Assembly (NCBI RefSeq): GCF_022539665.2
Contig: NC_081336.1
Span: 5,534,221 to 5,598,220 of the forward strand
Reading direction: 5' to 3'
Origin: Daphnia carinata
Lineage: Eukaryota; Arthropoda; Branchiopoda; Diplostraca; Daphniidae
Length of the DNA stretch: 64,000 nt
Shown here: positions 11,809 to 23,148 of the stretch, piece by piece
Layout of the letters: every line of letters starts with the position of its first letter
Numbering within the stretch: position 1 is the first letter of the stretch
Position numbers and translations under genes: made by a program
Notes under the pieces: model-generated
Databases searched by the model: none
Told to the model about the DNA's origin: nothing
What the model saw: the letters and a program-made list of their open reading frames with translations, nothing else

Positions 11809-14053
11809 TTCAAAATCAAAAGATTTTCGGGTTTATTAAATTATGGAAGTTGACCCGTATTCAAATGGTAGAAATTTCGATTTAGATTTGTTAATTAATT
11901 CCCTTTTTATCCTACAACGACTCTTTCGGCTTGCCTGTTCCTAAGGATCTTTCCAGAGTATTCAGCTGTTAAGGGTTCTTGGAATCAGAAATTGAAACTC
12001 TAAATTCTGAGGTTCTGCCACAATTACATTCACGCTTCACGGTTCCATATTGCTATTTCAGTAAGTTAAGGGCAGAATAAAATGTAGAATGACAAAACGG
12101 GACATTCAGGTGCAGACTTGCAGAGCAGCAGCCGAATAGCACCCAACAAGTGGACTAATTGTTGGCGGTCTGAAAGGGTAATTTGCGGACCGCTTCGTAA
12201 ACAGGGATATGGTGAAGGAAGGCAACTCGGTATCCGCGAGGCGATCTCGAAGAGTCCAGACACACACCGCTACATCTCAGCGTGATAATCCCGGCCGTCT
12301 GATTGGCTCTTCACACCCTCCATTCCTTTCTGCTTTCCACTCCCAAATTTTTCTGGTGTATACAGTGGAGTTTTCTGCCGGGCTGCCGCTTTCACTTGTT
12401 AGTTCTTTTGTGTATTCTTATTATTTATGTTTATTGTTTTTTAATCATTTTATTTACGCAAATACTATGTTTTCACATGAGTAATTTTTTTTTCATTTTA
12501 TAGAATAGAACTGAATTAAACGCCGGTGTGTTTTCATTTAATTTAGTGTAAGTTCTCAGTTCTCACCCATAGGCACTTGGGTTGGCTTGGGCAGGCCCGA
12601 AAAACGGTTCTAACACCAGATTACACTACCTTGTACCCTGTTTTTCCCGTTTTTGTATTATATTTATTTTTATAAAATATTTTGCTTTACTTACGCACCG
12701 TTTTCCAAGTTTGTGGCGGGTCGTATCGGTTACGTCGGTGTTTGAACTGAATCAAACCGCCTAAAAAGAACCTACCCGAATTGGATCCGATTGGCCATCT
12801 TTCGGGTAGTTCAGTGTGGTTTAACGTGTCTCGGGTTTCCCCTTCTCTCGGCAGTACAAGGAATCAAAATAATTTCTTTCGTCAAAAATATAAGTACGAA
12901 ATAGACCAATTTTACAGAAATAAATATCTTTCTATGAGGTTATTCATTTCTGCTACATTATCAATTGAAAAATACCTAGTCGAGTAGTAAACCGATTGAC
13001 TAGTTTTTGTGTAGATCTGTTTGGTTTAACGGATTTCTGAGAAATTTCTGTTCCAGCAATAGAGAAAGAACGTTAAAGATACGCTTGCGCAACCTATCCT
13101 CTGATCTGGACGGGCCTATAAACTTCTATTCGATCTAATACACATAACGATGTGAAAAATTTCCAAGTAGTCGGTTGCCTAATGCTTGTTTTATTTCTCG
13201 ATGTAAGTTTTTCATAATGCTTCAAGTTATTGCATTAACATTCATTGCAGGTAATGAGTTCTTTCCCGTCCCTAGCAGCTTGCGTAACCATGAAGTTCGG
13301 AAAATATAGAGCCACAAATGTTCCGTTGCTGCAGGATCGCACAATAAAAACGCTGTAAAAAAGTATGTGTAGTGTATGTAGTAAGTTGGGGCCAATATTG
13401 GACACTGTACCAAGTTAGGTAGTCCTAGTGATTAAAAAAATGGTTCAATTTGTTTTAAAATATTTTTATATGTTACTAGAAGTAGCCTAATGATAAATTA
13501 TAAGCCGTTTTACCATACGGGTTTTTATTCAGTTAAAAAAAAATAGGAATCCTGTTAAGAAATCGTACATTTTCCCACTGAAGTGATAATGGTACCAAAG
13601 AAATTAAATTGGATCCCAATATGAAGATAATGCATTTGCCTACAAGACCGCATTAAAGAGCAAATTGTAAGGTAAAGCCACAATTTAATTTTAAAAGAGG
13701 TAGAGAATCGACAGGAATTGGTCAATGGATCCCAAAAATATTGGCTTTTTTTCAACTTATTTTCGCGTTTGGCATTAAAATAAATATTCTAAAGCAATTT
13801 TTTTCTTGAATACATTACCAAAAATGAACGAAAGGAAAAAGATTTTTTTTTTCTTACAAATATAAAGGGTTGCAGATTAAATCTTTAGCCATAGGTGGCT
13901 GTTTTGAAATACGCTACAAAAAAGAACTGGTTTTGCCCGATTTCTAACAATTTGTTAATAGTTTTCAAAAAACTTTCTCATTCTACAGCATCTTACCGCG
14001 CGCCATGCTATGCACTCATTTGATCGCCTCTTTACTCAAGGACTCTTAGAAAA
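11809..14053. other. Intergenic region upstream of the ZNF598-like gene
   Basis: About 2.2 kb. The minus-strand ZNF598 promoter must begin here. A GC-richer patch lies at about 12090-12330 and another at about 12550-12860, but neither carries a recognisable domain. I see no RNA gene and no transposon protein. Confidence 0.5.
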
Positions 14054-14061
14054 GTCACAAC

Positions 14062-14501
14062 CAGACCTGCCGTCCGATTATTTCTTGAGCGATTATCGGT
14101 AGCCGTCGATAATCGCAAAAAAAATGATCGGCGATCATTTGTCTGTTGAAAAAATTTGATCGGCGATTAAATTTCTTAGATTGTTTTTCCGATTATTTTT
14201 GATCGCCATCTAGCAGTAAGAAAATAACTTGCCATTGTTAAAATTGAAAAAATTGAAACAAGTAAACATTTCAAAAAAGCGTCTGCTAAAAAAGTGACAC
14301 AGCTATGAGTAGACTTTCATATAGTCTCATCTACCGTTCATAGATGTCGCTAAATAATCGAAAAATAATCGCGATTAAAAATTAATTTTTTTCCACTTTA
14401 ATCGCCGATTGCGATTGTTTTAAAATAATTTGATCGCCGATTAAAATTTTAATCGAAATCGCAATCGCGATTAATTTTCAATCGCGATTACGGCAGGTCT
14501 G
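14062..14501. mobile_element. hAT-type MITE, second copy of the 7.2-kb family
   Basis: Terminal inverted repeats are CAGACCTGCCGT and ACGGCAGGTCTG. A perfect 8-bp target duplication GTCACAAC flanks the element (14054-14061 and 14502-14509). The interior is rich in AATCGCGATT and GATCGGCGAT palindromes, an AT-shifted version of the interior of the copy at 7247-7715. No coding capacity. Confidence 0.85.
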
Positions 14502-14509
14502 GTCACAAC

Positions 14510-15840
14510 CCAATAAGCTTCATATTCATAATACGTCACTAAAATAGGGAAACGGTTGCTAATATGAAGACTAAATTTTTACAATAGTATAATATTGCAT
14601 GTTAAAACACATATCCTAATTGCTATTAATGAAATGAATTGCATTTTACTAATTGATTAGCTTAAGCAACGCAGGCAATTGGCAACGTTGCAAAACAAAA
14701 ATAAAATTCAAACGATATTTTTACCGATATTACAATATTACAAGCCTGCCAGCAGACAATATTCATTAAAGTAGGAAATTTTAAGGGCTGCATTTGGCAA
14801 TTTGTCTGCAATGGCTGGAGCAATGTTGCCAAATTGCAGGAAAGCCGACATGCGTGCGAAAAGTGGCAATTGTAATAAGGTGTTCCATTTGCCCCTAGCA
14901 TGGGTCTTCGAGGAAATTAATGCTTTATAGGGTTAAAAAAGCTAGGAAAAAAATGATGTGATCAAGTTATAGGTAAATGAACTAGGCATGATTGAAAGAC
15001 CTTCTTTTATAATTTCCTCCGTCGTTTAAGGGGTTAAAATAGTAAAGACCTCAGGGAAAAAACTAGAAATGGACTGTTAAAAACACATTTTTTGGGATAA
15101 CTCAAAAACTTTTACAATCTAAAGCCTCTAATTTTGTCAAAAACTTAAATAACCCTAATTCCATCATTTCATATTTTTTTAACTAAATCCCTGCCATATT
15201 TAGAATGGTAAAATTTTTGTTTCAATTGTCAAGCGTTTCAATTGCGCCTGCCCTCTACATGTGGAAGAAATTTCATCACGCTTATAATTTCTTTAGTTTA
15301 AACATTCAGCTTCTTGTAGTAGTTGCCTTTAGGCATTTAATTTATAGATGAAAGTACAGTACCCTCACTTATTATCCGAACACTAAGGGTTTTTGGGGCT
15401 ATTTTACATGGCGTCTTATGGCGGTAGGGTGTCTTACGCAAACACTAAAAAGGACTAGTAAAAATGACGACAAAAAAATAAAATTTTGCCCTCGTGTTCA
15501 TTAAATAATGCACTATACAGTCAAATTTTTTAAAATTTTTATCTGTAAGACTTTTTGACTAGCACGCTAGATTGCTAGTTATGTATTATGCGAACACCGC
15601 GTTAGCTTATAGGATGCCTTATGACACTACATCAGTTTTTGACATTTGTTTCTTTAATGTAAGGACGGGTTTCTTAGACTCCGCAATTACGTTAATCGAT
15701 AGGATTTTCATTAAACTATATCCCTGTTAAGTACTATGCCTTAATGTTAAGTATATTAGGAAAGGGAATTTCTTTCAAGTTTTTTCCGTCAAAAATTGCT
15801 TATTTTGTTCCCACTTGAGGCGCTGAACTCATTACATAAA
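14510..15840. other. Intergenic, no gene recognised
   Basis: About 1.3 kb of AT-rich DNA. The text near 15359 (CAGTACCCTCACTTATTATC) looks like the end of a Tc1/pogo-type element, but no convincing inverted partner was found. Confidence 0.45.
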
Positions 15841-16132
15841 GGGCGCATTTTGGCGTCTACTTTTAGTTCAACTTTTTTAGTGAACTTGGATTTTTGCGTT
15901 AACTACCCGGTAGATGGTTCAACTAGGCGACCGTTTTGGCGACAACGCCAGTGAGAGGTTCAACTGAAACAGTTGAGCTTTTTCAACGGTGGTCCAGACC
16001 ACCGTTGACCTTCAACTGAACTGCAACTCCTCCTCTTTCTCAACTGTAGCGATGAACTTCCATTTTGGCGCCAACTTTGACGAAAAGTTGAACTAAAAAG
16101 GTTCAACAAAAGGTTGACGCCAAAATGCGCCC
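15841..16132. mobile_element. Short fold-back MITE
   Basis: The left end GGGCGCATTTTGGCGTC is repeated in inverted form at the right end (16116-16132). Inside are many GTTCAAC/GTTGAAC motifs and a near-perfect hairpin centred near 15998, with TCAACGGTGGTC arms around two bases. The flanks share only AAA, so the superfamily cannot be assigned from the target duplication. No coding sequence. Confidence 0.65.
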
Positions 16133-16384
16133 AAAGGCAGGCAGAAATGCGTCTGCTTTTACAGCAAACGGTTTTAGCTGTCACAGAAAAAAAGGGTTAC
16201 TCTCAGCGCCTGCATTCTTGCAAGTAATTCTAATTCATTATTCGAATCTATCTTATTGCCCGCGTTTAAGTGTGTGTCCGAGGCAATAGCCGTTGAACAA
16301 CACAGAAAATTTGGTTGAAACTCGATAAAGGTTTCAGCGACAGTACACTCGAAGTTAAGTTGTATCGGCACGGATTTCCCTGCC

Positions 16385-16640
16385 GACAATGACACGCTAG
16401 GTCCCTCGTATCTCACGTGTTTACTTTACACTGGGTCGGCAGTCTCCGACTACAGTAAAGCCCCACCCTATGCTCTCTCCTGATACGCTGGGATAATTCA
16501 TCCTAGCTCGTTATTTTACCCTGCATCGACGGTCGACGCCGATTGGATCAGCGGCCAAGCGAGGTCCAGACACGCTGGGGATAATACGTCCTAGGCCCGC
16601 TACTTTCCTCTTGAGACGGCAGTCTCCGACACTTGGAATT
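16385..16640. repeat. Small block of imperfect direct repeats
   Basis: CGGCAGTCTCCGAC occurs at 16437 and again at 16617. CGCTGGG(G)ATAAT followed by TCCTAG occurs at about 16486 and 16573, with a weaker related copy near 16394. The block is GC-richer than its surroundings. Its origin is not recognised. Confidence 0.55.
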
Positions 16641-17714
16641 GCTACCAAGAAGCATTTACCAAATCCATCATAAAAATTGAATCATCCCCTTCGAATTTTG
16701 GAGTTTTTACTCGCGTGACATACGCCCAACGGTGTCTCGCGTCGGCATTTTGTGTGTATTAATTGTGCTCGTAAAATGATCGGGTTTTATTCACTACAAT
16801 GCTTAACTTGTGCTCCTTATGTTTCTGATTTTTAGTTTAATATTTCTCCACGGATTTTTCACCTCCAAGACAGACTACTTGAGAGTTTCAAATAAAAATT
16901 TAGCAACATTAAGAGGACTATTTTCCCTTTCACATGAAGAAAACCGGATCGTTCTACAGACATAATTAATACATGAAAAAAATTCCCGCGCGTGACACCG
17001 CAGGACTGATCTATCGCGGGTTAAAATGCAACAATTTCCAGGAGGTGATCTTATTCTTCTGTTCGGTACTGTATGCCTGAAAAAATCATCTATATTCTAT
17101 ATCATCGAAATCTCGTAATGATTGATGTGCGGAGGTGGAATCCAGAAAATAGCTTTAAAAAGGTGTAAATAGGAGAAGTGTGGTACTTATCAACTGTTGA
17201 TTTGTAATCGGTTGCTATTATCAATAGTAGACAGCAGACATATGCATATAGGCTCCGCCCCGAAAAACCTTTAGCGTCCGATATCGCTCTCAAAATATTG
17301 TCCAGTATCTCCCAAGGGAATGTAATTTTTAAAATCGTTATACTTCTTAAAATTTTAATCTTAAAAATAATAATAAACCGGGGAATCAAAAAATGAAAAA
17401 CTAACTTTTATGTATTATTGCAACAGCTGTTTCTATAGAAGGGGTTTTCGGTCAATATGCAAAAATGTAATGCAAAAAAGAAAAAAAAGCGGCTTTTATA
17501 TGTTGCGATAACTACACGAATAGTTCCAGTACATTACTGAAAATTTATGCCTGTGGGTGGAATATAATTCCCCATCACACGGTACTTTTAAACTTTCATT
17601 TCATGAATACCCTTCCTAGTTATTGCGCTTGTCCTCTCTGGTACATGAACGGTTTGGGTCCGTCTAACAAATACTCTCCAAAATGCAACTTAACAGAACA
17701 AAGATAACTTCCGT
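16641..17714. other. Intergenic, nothing recognised
   Basis: About 1.1 kb of AT-rich sequence with only short open frames lacking motifs. Confidence 0.45.
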
Positions 17715-18386
17715 TTACGTGGGCGAACATGAATTAATGGTTGAGGAGAATGTCCATATAAGCCCTTTTTGTGCCACAGAGGATCTGACGGTGGTCACGG
17801 GAGTTGCACAGCCTGCAATGATGAGGATGGGGTAATACGTGAGCCTAACATATCCTGTCACAGCCGTCGGCACGAAACATCCAAAACGCCGGCGTTGTTG
17901 AAAGAGGAGTTCCAGCAGACCTTGGTTGGTGAGCAGCACGAATTCGGTACAGCTGCCTATCTTCTTTTTACATAACACCGCTCCCTTGACGTGTGTCTTA
18001 ATGAAACATATGATGTTTGGGGTGTGCAGCGGGACGATAAACGTGGGACGATATGGGGTAGCGACCGGCGTGGGTACCTGAGTATCGGCCGCCTTTTCTC
18101 GATACTTACGTAGTAGAGACCCGATGAACCCATTCATCAGGGTCTCTCGCTCGGTCTTGAAGTGGAAGTGCACGTTTACAAGGTCTTGCTGCATCTTCTC
18201 ATATTCTTCGTCGAGACGGAGGATTGCACGTTGATACATGTAAACCCTGTCGACGGCTTCCTTTTTAGCTCGCACGATGTCCCCGATCGTTTCCTTGATG
18301 TTGGCCGCACATTCTTCCTCACGCTCCCGACTCACTTTTAACTTTTCTTTTGCGGATGCTGCAGATGGAAGCGGATTTTCTGCCAT
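17715..18386 (-). CDS. Unassigned 223-residue ORF with N-terminal coiled coil
   Basis: I do not recognise a family. Residues 10-100 are highly charged with heptad-like spacing (KEKLKVSREREEECAANIK, then LDEEYEKMQQDL), which predicts a coiled coil. The region after about residue 105 is more hydrophobic and Cys-containing, with no clear transmembrane helix. The ORF begins with a good ATG and lies about 330 bp past the end of the BEL/Pao integrase on the same strand. It could be a 3' ORF of that element, a fragment of a host gene, or a coiled-coil exon read through into non-coding sequence. An ORF of this length in a fairly GC-balanced patch is unlikely to be chance. Confidence 0.4.
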   Translation of the reverse strand: MAENPLPSAASAKEKLKVSREREEECAANIKETIGDIVRAKKEAVDRVYMYQRAILRLDEEYEKMQQDLVNVHFHFKTERETLMNGFIGSLLRKYREKAADTQVPTPVATPYRPTFIVPLHTPNIICFIKTHVKGAVLCKKKIGSCTEFVLLTNQGLLELLFQQRRRFGCFVPTAVTGYVRLTYYPILIIAGCATPVTTVRSSVAQKGLIWTFSSTINSCSPT

Positions 18387-18715
18387 TTCACTGACATTGG
18401 ATGTAGGGGTTCACTAAGCGAAGTTAGGTCAACTGAATATCGTCTGCCAGCAGGGTAGGCTAAACGGTTTCTAGTTTTTTTTTTGTATAACTAAACACCA
18501 GGCGACCTGACTTTTGCCCTTTGCCCTATATTTGAACTTGAATATAGGTGGCGCGGAGTTTAGGGAAGTTGCGATTTTCTACGTTGTTTACATTTATATG
18601 TTGTCATTACAGGATTGTACTTGTCGCATTTGCAATTTTGAATTTGCGACTTCAGCCCTTGATTTTATTTCCATTACAAGCAGTATTTACATTTTACAAA
18701 ACCAAAATTAAACGT

Positions 18716-20085
18716 TTACGCTACTGGAGATTCCGTTTTCTCTTCCTTTGCATAAACTTCTTGATCTTTTGCAGTAACCATAATACATAGTTTAGCCACA
18801 GGACGAATGCATGGACTTGGATGGTAACTGAGCTTCACTTTCACTACTCGAACAACATTGTCAGCAGGGCTGGGAATAACTTCAAATACTTTGCCCAAGG
18901 GCCACTGCCCACGCAAGGTATTTAGTTCAATTACAAGCACCAAATCTCTCACGATGACGTTAGGCCTATTTTCTTGCCATTTTCTTCTTTCTGTTAAGTG
19001 GGGAACGTATTCACGTAGCCATCTATTCCAAAAGTGTTGGATTATGGCTTGGCTTTGCCGAAACTGCTTGGTAGTATCGTTCATATTTTCCATGTCGGCC
19101 AGCTGGAGGGGCAAGTACGGCTGAGCTCCACCGTATAGGATGTTTTTGGGTGTTAAGGGATCCGGATCGTCTGGATCCACGCTTAAGTGCGTTAATGGCC
19201 GGGGATTTAACAGAGCTGCCACTTCAACAACGACGGTCCGTAATACTTGGTCTGTGACTAGGCAATTTCCTATTCTGGTCTTCTTTGCCCGCTTGCAAGA
19301 CTGTACAATTCCTTCCCGAACACCACGAAAGTGGGATCCGTGGGGTGGACAGAAGTGCCACGCTACACGTTGACAGGCCGTTATCGCCTGAAGCTCTTCG
19401 TGTCTATTAAGGATTTCTTCTAAAGCCTGTCGCAACTCCTGCTCGGCGGCGATAAAGTTTGTGTCATTGCCACTGTAAACAACCTTGGGCTTTCCCCGCA
19501 GGCTGACAAACCGAGAGAAACAGAGTAGAAACTCCTCCGTACTAAGCCCGTTGGCTATTTCCAGGTCGACAGCTCGTGTCGTCAGGCACGTGAATAGACT
19601 AACCCAGCGTTTTTCATGTCGACTTCCTCTTCCACAAACTCGTACAGTTAAAGGCCCAAAGTAATCAATCCCAGTGCACGTGAACGGGGGCAGATGAGGT
19701 GTTAAGCGGTGTGCTGGTAGTGAAGCCACGCACAAAGGGCTAGGCTTCGACGACGTGCGTTTGCAAGGCCAGCAGTTGTTGATTACAGATTTAACCACCT
19801 TGCGACCAGAAAGTATCAAATAGCGTGAACGTAAGTAAGCCAGCAATCTCTCGGTCTTGACGTGCAAATGTTTAATGTGGTAATCCCATATCATCCTTCT
19901 TGTTAAAAGTTGAGTAGCTGGCAGGAGTATGGGGTGTTTAGTTGCGTAAGCAATTGGCGCGTGTATACGTAAAGTACTCGCAACTGCCCGACTTCATCCA
20001 AGAAGGGCTTAAAGATGCGAAGTTTTGATCTGAGCGGCAATTCGAGATTCTTGCGAAGGGCGTAGAGATCTTCATTAAAAGCCAA
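18716..20085 (-). pseudogene. BEL/Pao integrase (zinc-binding domain plus DDE core), altered active site
   Basis: The 392-residue open frame 19894-18716 holds the end of the zinc-binding domain (HIKHLHVKTERLL, NNCWPCKR), the core starting GIDYFGPL, the region ending with PPHGSHFRGVRE, and the Pao-type C-terminal segment with LTPKNILYGG and GQWPLGKV. The first Asp (GIDYFGP) and the Glu (GVREGIV) of the catalytic triad are present. At the second catalytic Asp (19457-19480) the sequence reads SGNDTNF where the family has SDNGTNF, so Asp and Gly are exchanged. The upstream frame 20085-19903 (KLRIFKPFLDEVGQLRVL) is separated by a frameshift. This copy is unlikely to be active. Confidence 0.85.
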
Positions 20086-20214
20086 TTCCTGCGTGCTCTA
20101 ATGCATATTACCAACGACGTCACCATTTTTTCTGACGTTAGCCCTCCGACCATGAGTTTCTCGCAGCGTAATTCCCCGAGCGTTTGTAGTAAATCTTTTA
20201 CTCCAAGCTGGAAC

Positions 20215-22344
20215 TCATTGGAGTTTCAACAGACTGGAAAACCGGTTGACACATCGATCGATGACGTGGTTTTCATTTTCCGTTTTTACTGCCTGGACAC
20301 GAATCACGTTTATATCCCTTTCTTCTGGCTTCGTAATTTCTTTCCAAGTATACCATTTTGACGGGTCCAGATTCAGAAATTGAGGTCCTTTGTGAAATTT
20401 GACCAGCTCGTTGGTATCCTTTGGGTCGATGTCCCGACTGCAGAGGTTTGCGGGATTTGAAGTCCGGCAACATGACGCCATTGTTGACAGCCTGTGTTTC
20501 GGAGTATTTTTGGCTGTTGACAAAAACTTCAAATCGGCAGGTCTTTGAACAACGCAGCATTGTTTCTGAATCCGTGTGGAAAGTTACTTGGCGCAAGTCG
20601 ATTCCCAGTTCACGGCAAATCATGAAGGCGATGTTGAGACCTTCTATTGCAGCTTGTAGCTCTAAACATTGAATCTTGAGACCATTGACCATAGGAAAAG
20701 TGTGACATAATAAACGATACATTGACCGACTGGTCCTCTAATACGGTACGGAAGTAAACTACTGCTCCGTAACCTTTGGAGTTTGCATCCGTGAAGACGT
20801 GGCGGTGCTGTTGACTCCAACGTCCGCGTTGGAATTGGAAGCATCTCGGAACCGAAAAATATTCCAAATTTTCAAGATGGTCGTACCAGCAATTAAAACG
20901 TTGACCTAATGCTTCAGGGAACGCGTCGTCCCAGTCAATCCGTTTCACATTCGTCCACATGCCTTGGTGCAAAGTCTTCATGAGGAAGACAACAGGTGCT
21001 ACGAGTCCCAGCGGGTCGTAAACACTAGAGATTATGATTAAGAAAACTCTCTTGGTGATGATCTCGTTGTTCGACGACTTTCGAATCTTGAACGTCAGCA
21101 TATCTCTCTTGCTGTCCCACATTACTCCGAGCGTTCTTACAACGGGGAGTCTCTCCAAGTCCAAGTCCAAAGTTGGCAAAGCGAGGCTGAATTCACATAA
21201 CGCTGCTATCACCGTTCTCGATGACGACGTCCCTTTCATTAAGCTAAACCCGCCTAATTGTAGAAGGGCTTTCATTTGGCGGGACCGTTGGACTGCTTCA
21301 TCTTCGGAGTCGAAAGAGTCGAGGTAGTTGTCGACGTAAAAATTCCTTCGAACACTGTCAGCTACTTCTGGAAACCGATCGCGATGGTCATCAGTTCTGT
21401 TGAGGGCGAAGATGCAGGTCGTCGGAGATGATACCGCTCTAAATACGTGAACTGTCATCTGGTACGTTAAAGGGGTTGAAGTACCAGGCGTCCGGTAGAT
21501 AAACCAGAAAGCTGCCTGGTCTTCTTTGGGAACTTTCACTTCATGAAACATTTTCCCGATGTCCGCTCCGACTGGTACAAGGTTACGGCGAAAGCGGATG
21601 AGCACACCGAGCAAGCTAACAAGAAGGCTGGGTCCACGAGGCAGGTTTTGGTTTATCGATGTGCCATCACACTCAGCAGCTCCATCGAAAACCACTCGAA
21701 CTTTGGTTAATGAACTGGACGGGCGCACGAACCCGCGTTGTGGTAGATACCACGTTTTGTTCGTCTCCGTTCGCGCTGCTTAGGTTGTTAGGAGTCGGGC
21801 ATGTTTTAAGCCGATGTATTCTTTGACTACTGCACCGTACTTTCGAGCAAATTCCGCGTATCGATAAAAGCATGTTTCGCGAGCGTAGAGCCTCTTCAAT
21901 GCAGACGACCTTCGGGAGGTTCACGTAGTCGGCTTTCCACATTAAGCCAACTTGATACCCGTTACCAATATTTTTTACTGAAAGTTCAGGGATACCTTTT
22001 CCACGTAAATCATCTTAAGATAGAACGGGCTGCTCTACTTCTACTTCGTTTTCCTCAAGTTGCCAAAACTTCTTGACCAACCGGTTTAGGTTTTCGGGAC
22101 GTTCCTCGGTGGCCAGATGAGTGATGAGCGTGCGTTCATTTTGTGGCGGATCTGTTTGCCCAACGATGCACCAGCCAAACGGCGTCTCAAAGGGGGCAGG
22201 GTGGAAATATCTTGCCGAATTGGTAAGTCTTGTGGTCGCTCGGGAGGTCGTTGATCTTGAATCGTTCGGGGATGAGCTTTCATCACGTCTACTTCCGTTC
22301 GAAGGTCTTCGATTTTGGCGTTTAACTCCACCTGACTGCGTCAA
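20215..22344 (-). pseudogene. BEL/Pao reverse transcriptase and RNase H, frameshifted
   Basis: The main open frame, 21728-20610, carries a Pao-type reverse transcriptase. It contains VRVVFDGAAE, a polymerase box reading NFYVDNYLDSF at about 21327 (family YVDD, so the second Asp is Asn), and then the region with RTLGVMWDSKRD. RNase H follows in a shifted frame (ELQAAIEGLNIA, FHTDSETML), with another shift near 20500 (NPANLCSRDID). Upstream, the linker (KKFWQLEENEVEVE, then MWKADYVNLPK) lies in yet other frames with stops. Several frameshifts and the lost Asp make this a dead copy. Confidence 0.85.
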
Positions 22345-22390
22345 TCTTCTGATCCAAACCGTCCAAGTTTCGATGGGCTTCCCTTACTAG

Positions 22391-23116
22391 TGTAACGAAT
22401 CGTCTAGCGAAGCCCCTTCTTACCTTCTTTCTCAATAGACTAGAACCTCATACCTGTAGCCCCTTGTTACTCAGAGCCTTCATTTACTAACCTCGTTGTA
22501 AACTCCCTTAAGAATATAAAAATAATGAAGACATGTCTGGGCACGCTGGCTAAAAATAGATTTATCTCGGTTGGTCCGAGATTGCCCGAAATGGCCTAAA
22601 ACCGCCCGACCGATTTCTAGCTATCGTCCAAATTCGTTCGATACCGCCCGAATTTGCCCGCCTATACCTCTTCATTGCGCCCAAAATCGCCCGATATCGC
22701 CGCCTATCCGTTAACACTGTCCCGTAGGAGTCTCACGGTCGATGGCTAACAGAAGTCATCGACAACTCACAGTAGTTAGTCGATCCTGGAAGAACTATCT
22801 CGTGTAGACCTTCAGCTCCCTTCCGAGCCGCTACCTCATCCTCTCCAGCTGAAGCGTAAGTCTTCTCTTAATAATATTTGCTACTTGTCTTAGCTATCTA
22901 TTGGTCGTGTAAGCCAAGTAACTTGATATGCCACTGTAGGCCCTTGCCTTCGATCTGTTCAATCTATCGACTACTTGTGGTCTCTTAATACACGTTATTC
23001 AATCGTACACGTATTGTCTTACGCTTATTTGTACACGACATTGTGAGTAGCAGCGCCGCGTTTAGTTGTATTTTCAGTATTGGAGGCAACATGACAACGT
23101 CGTGTCCTCCTTTACA
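22391..23116 (+). repeat. 5' LTR of Gypsy-1
   Basis: 726 bp, starting TGTAACGAATCG and ending CTCCTTTACA. The start and end form a short inverted repeat (TGTAA/TTACA). CGCCCGA or close variants recur within the first 320 bp (at about 22584, 22607 and 22643-22690). The matching LTR is at 33799-34537. Confidence 0.93.
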
Positions 23117-23118
23117 TC

Positions 23119-23130
23119 TGGTGGCAGCGG
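23119..23130 (+). promoter_or_regulatory. Putative primer-binding site of Gypsy-1
   Basis: TGGTGGCAGCGG begins two bases after the 5' LTR, the usual place for a site pairing with a tRNA 3' end (TGG pairs with CCA). The tRNA species is not assigned. Confidence 0.5.
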
Positions 23131-23148
23131 TTTTTGAACTCACTGACA

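Larger units (their letters stand above)
18716..22390 (-). mobile_element. BEL/Pao LTR retrotransposon, pol-bearing part (split by Gypsy-1)
   Basis: In minus-strand order the sequence holds a short gag coiled-coil remnant (about 22390-22230), the pol linker with HPAPFETPFGWCIVG (about 22200), reverse transcriptase with the Peptidase_A17-type region, RNase H and integrase, ending at 18716. The order and the motifs are those of Pao-type pol. The gag remnant joins pol with no zinc knuckle or aspartic protease between them, so an internal deletion came first. The element is cut at 22390 by the Gypsy-1 insertion, and gag-like sequence resumes on the far side at 34542. I found no matching LTR pair. 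Confidence 0.85.

Noticed and set aside
15357-15520. Tc1/pogo-like terminal sequence CAGTACCCTCACTTATTATC
   Set aside because: The candidate right end is in the wrong orientation and matches poorly; no TA target duplication pair.
18400-18716. 3' LTR of the BEL/Pao element
   Set aside because: No matching sequence was found at 34.8-35.8 kb, so an LTR cannot be claimed.
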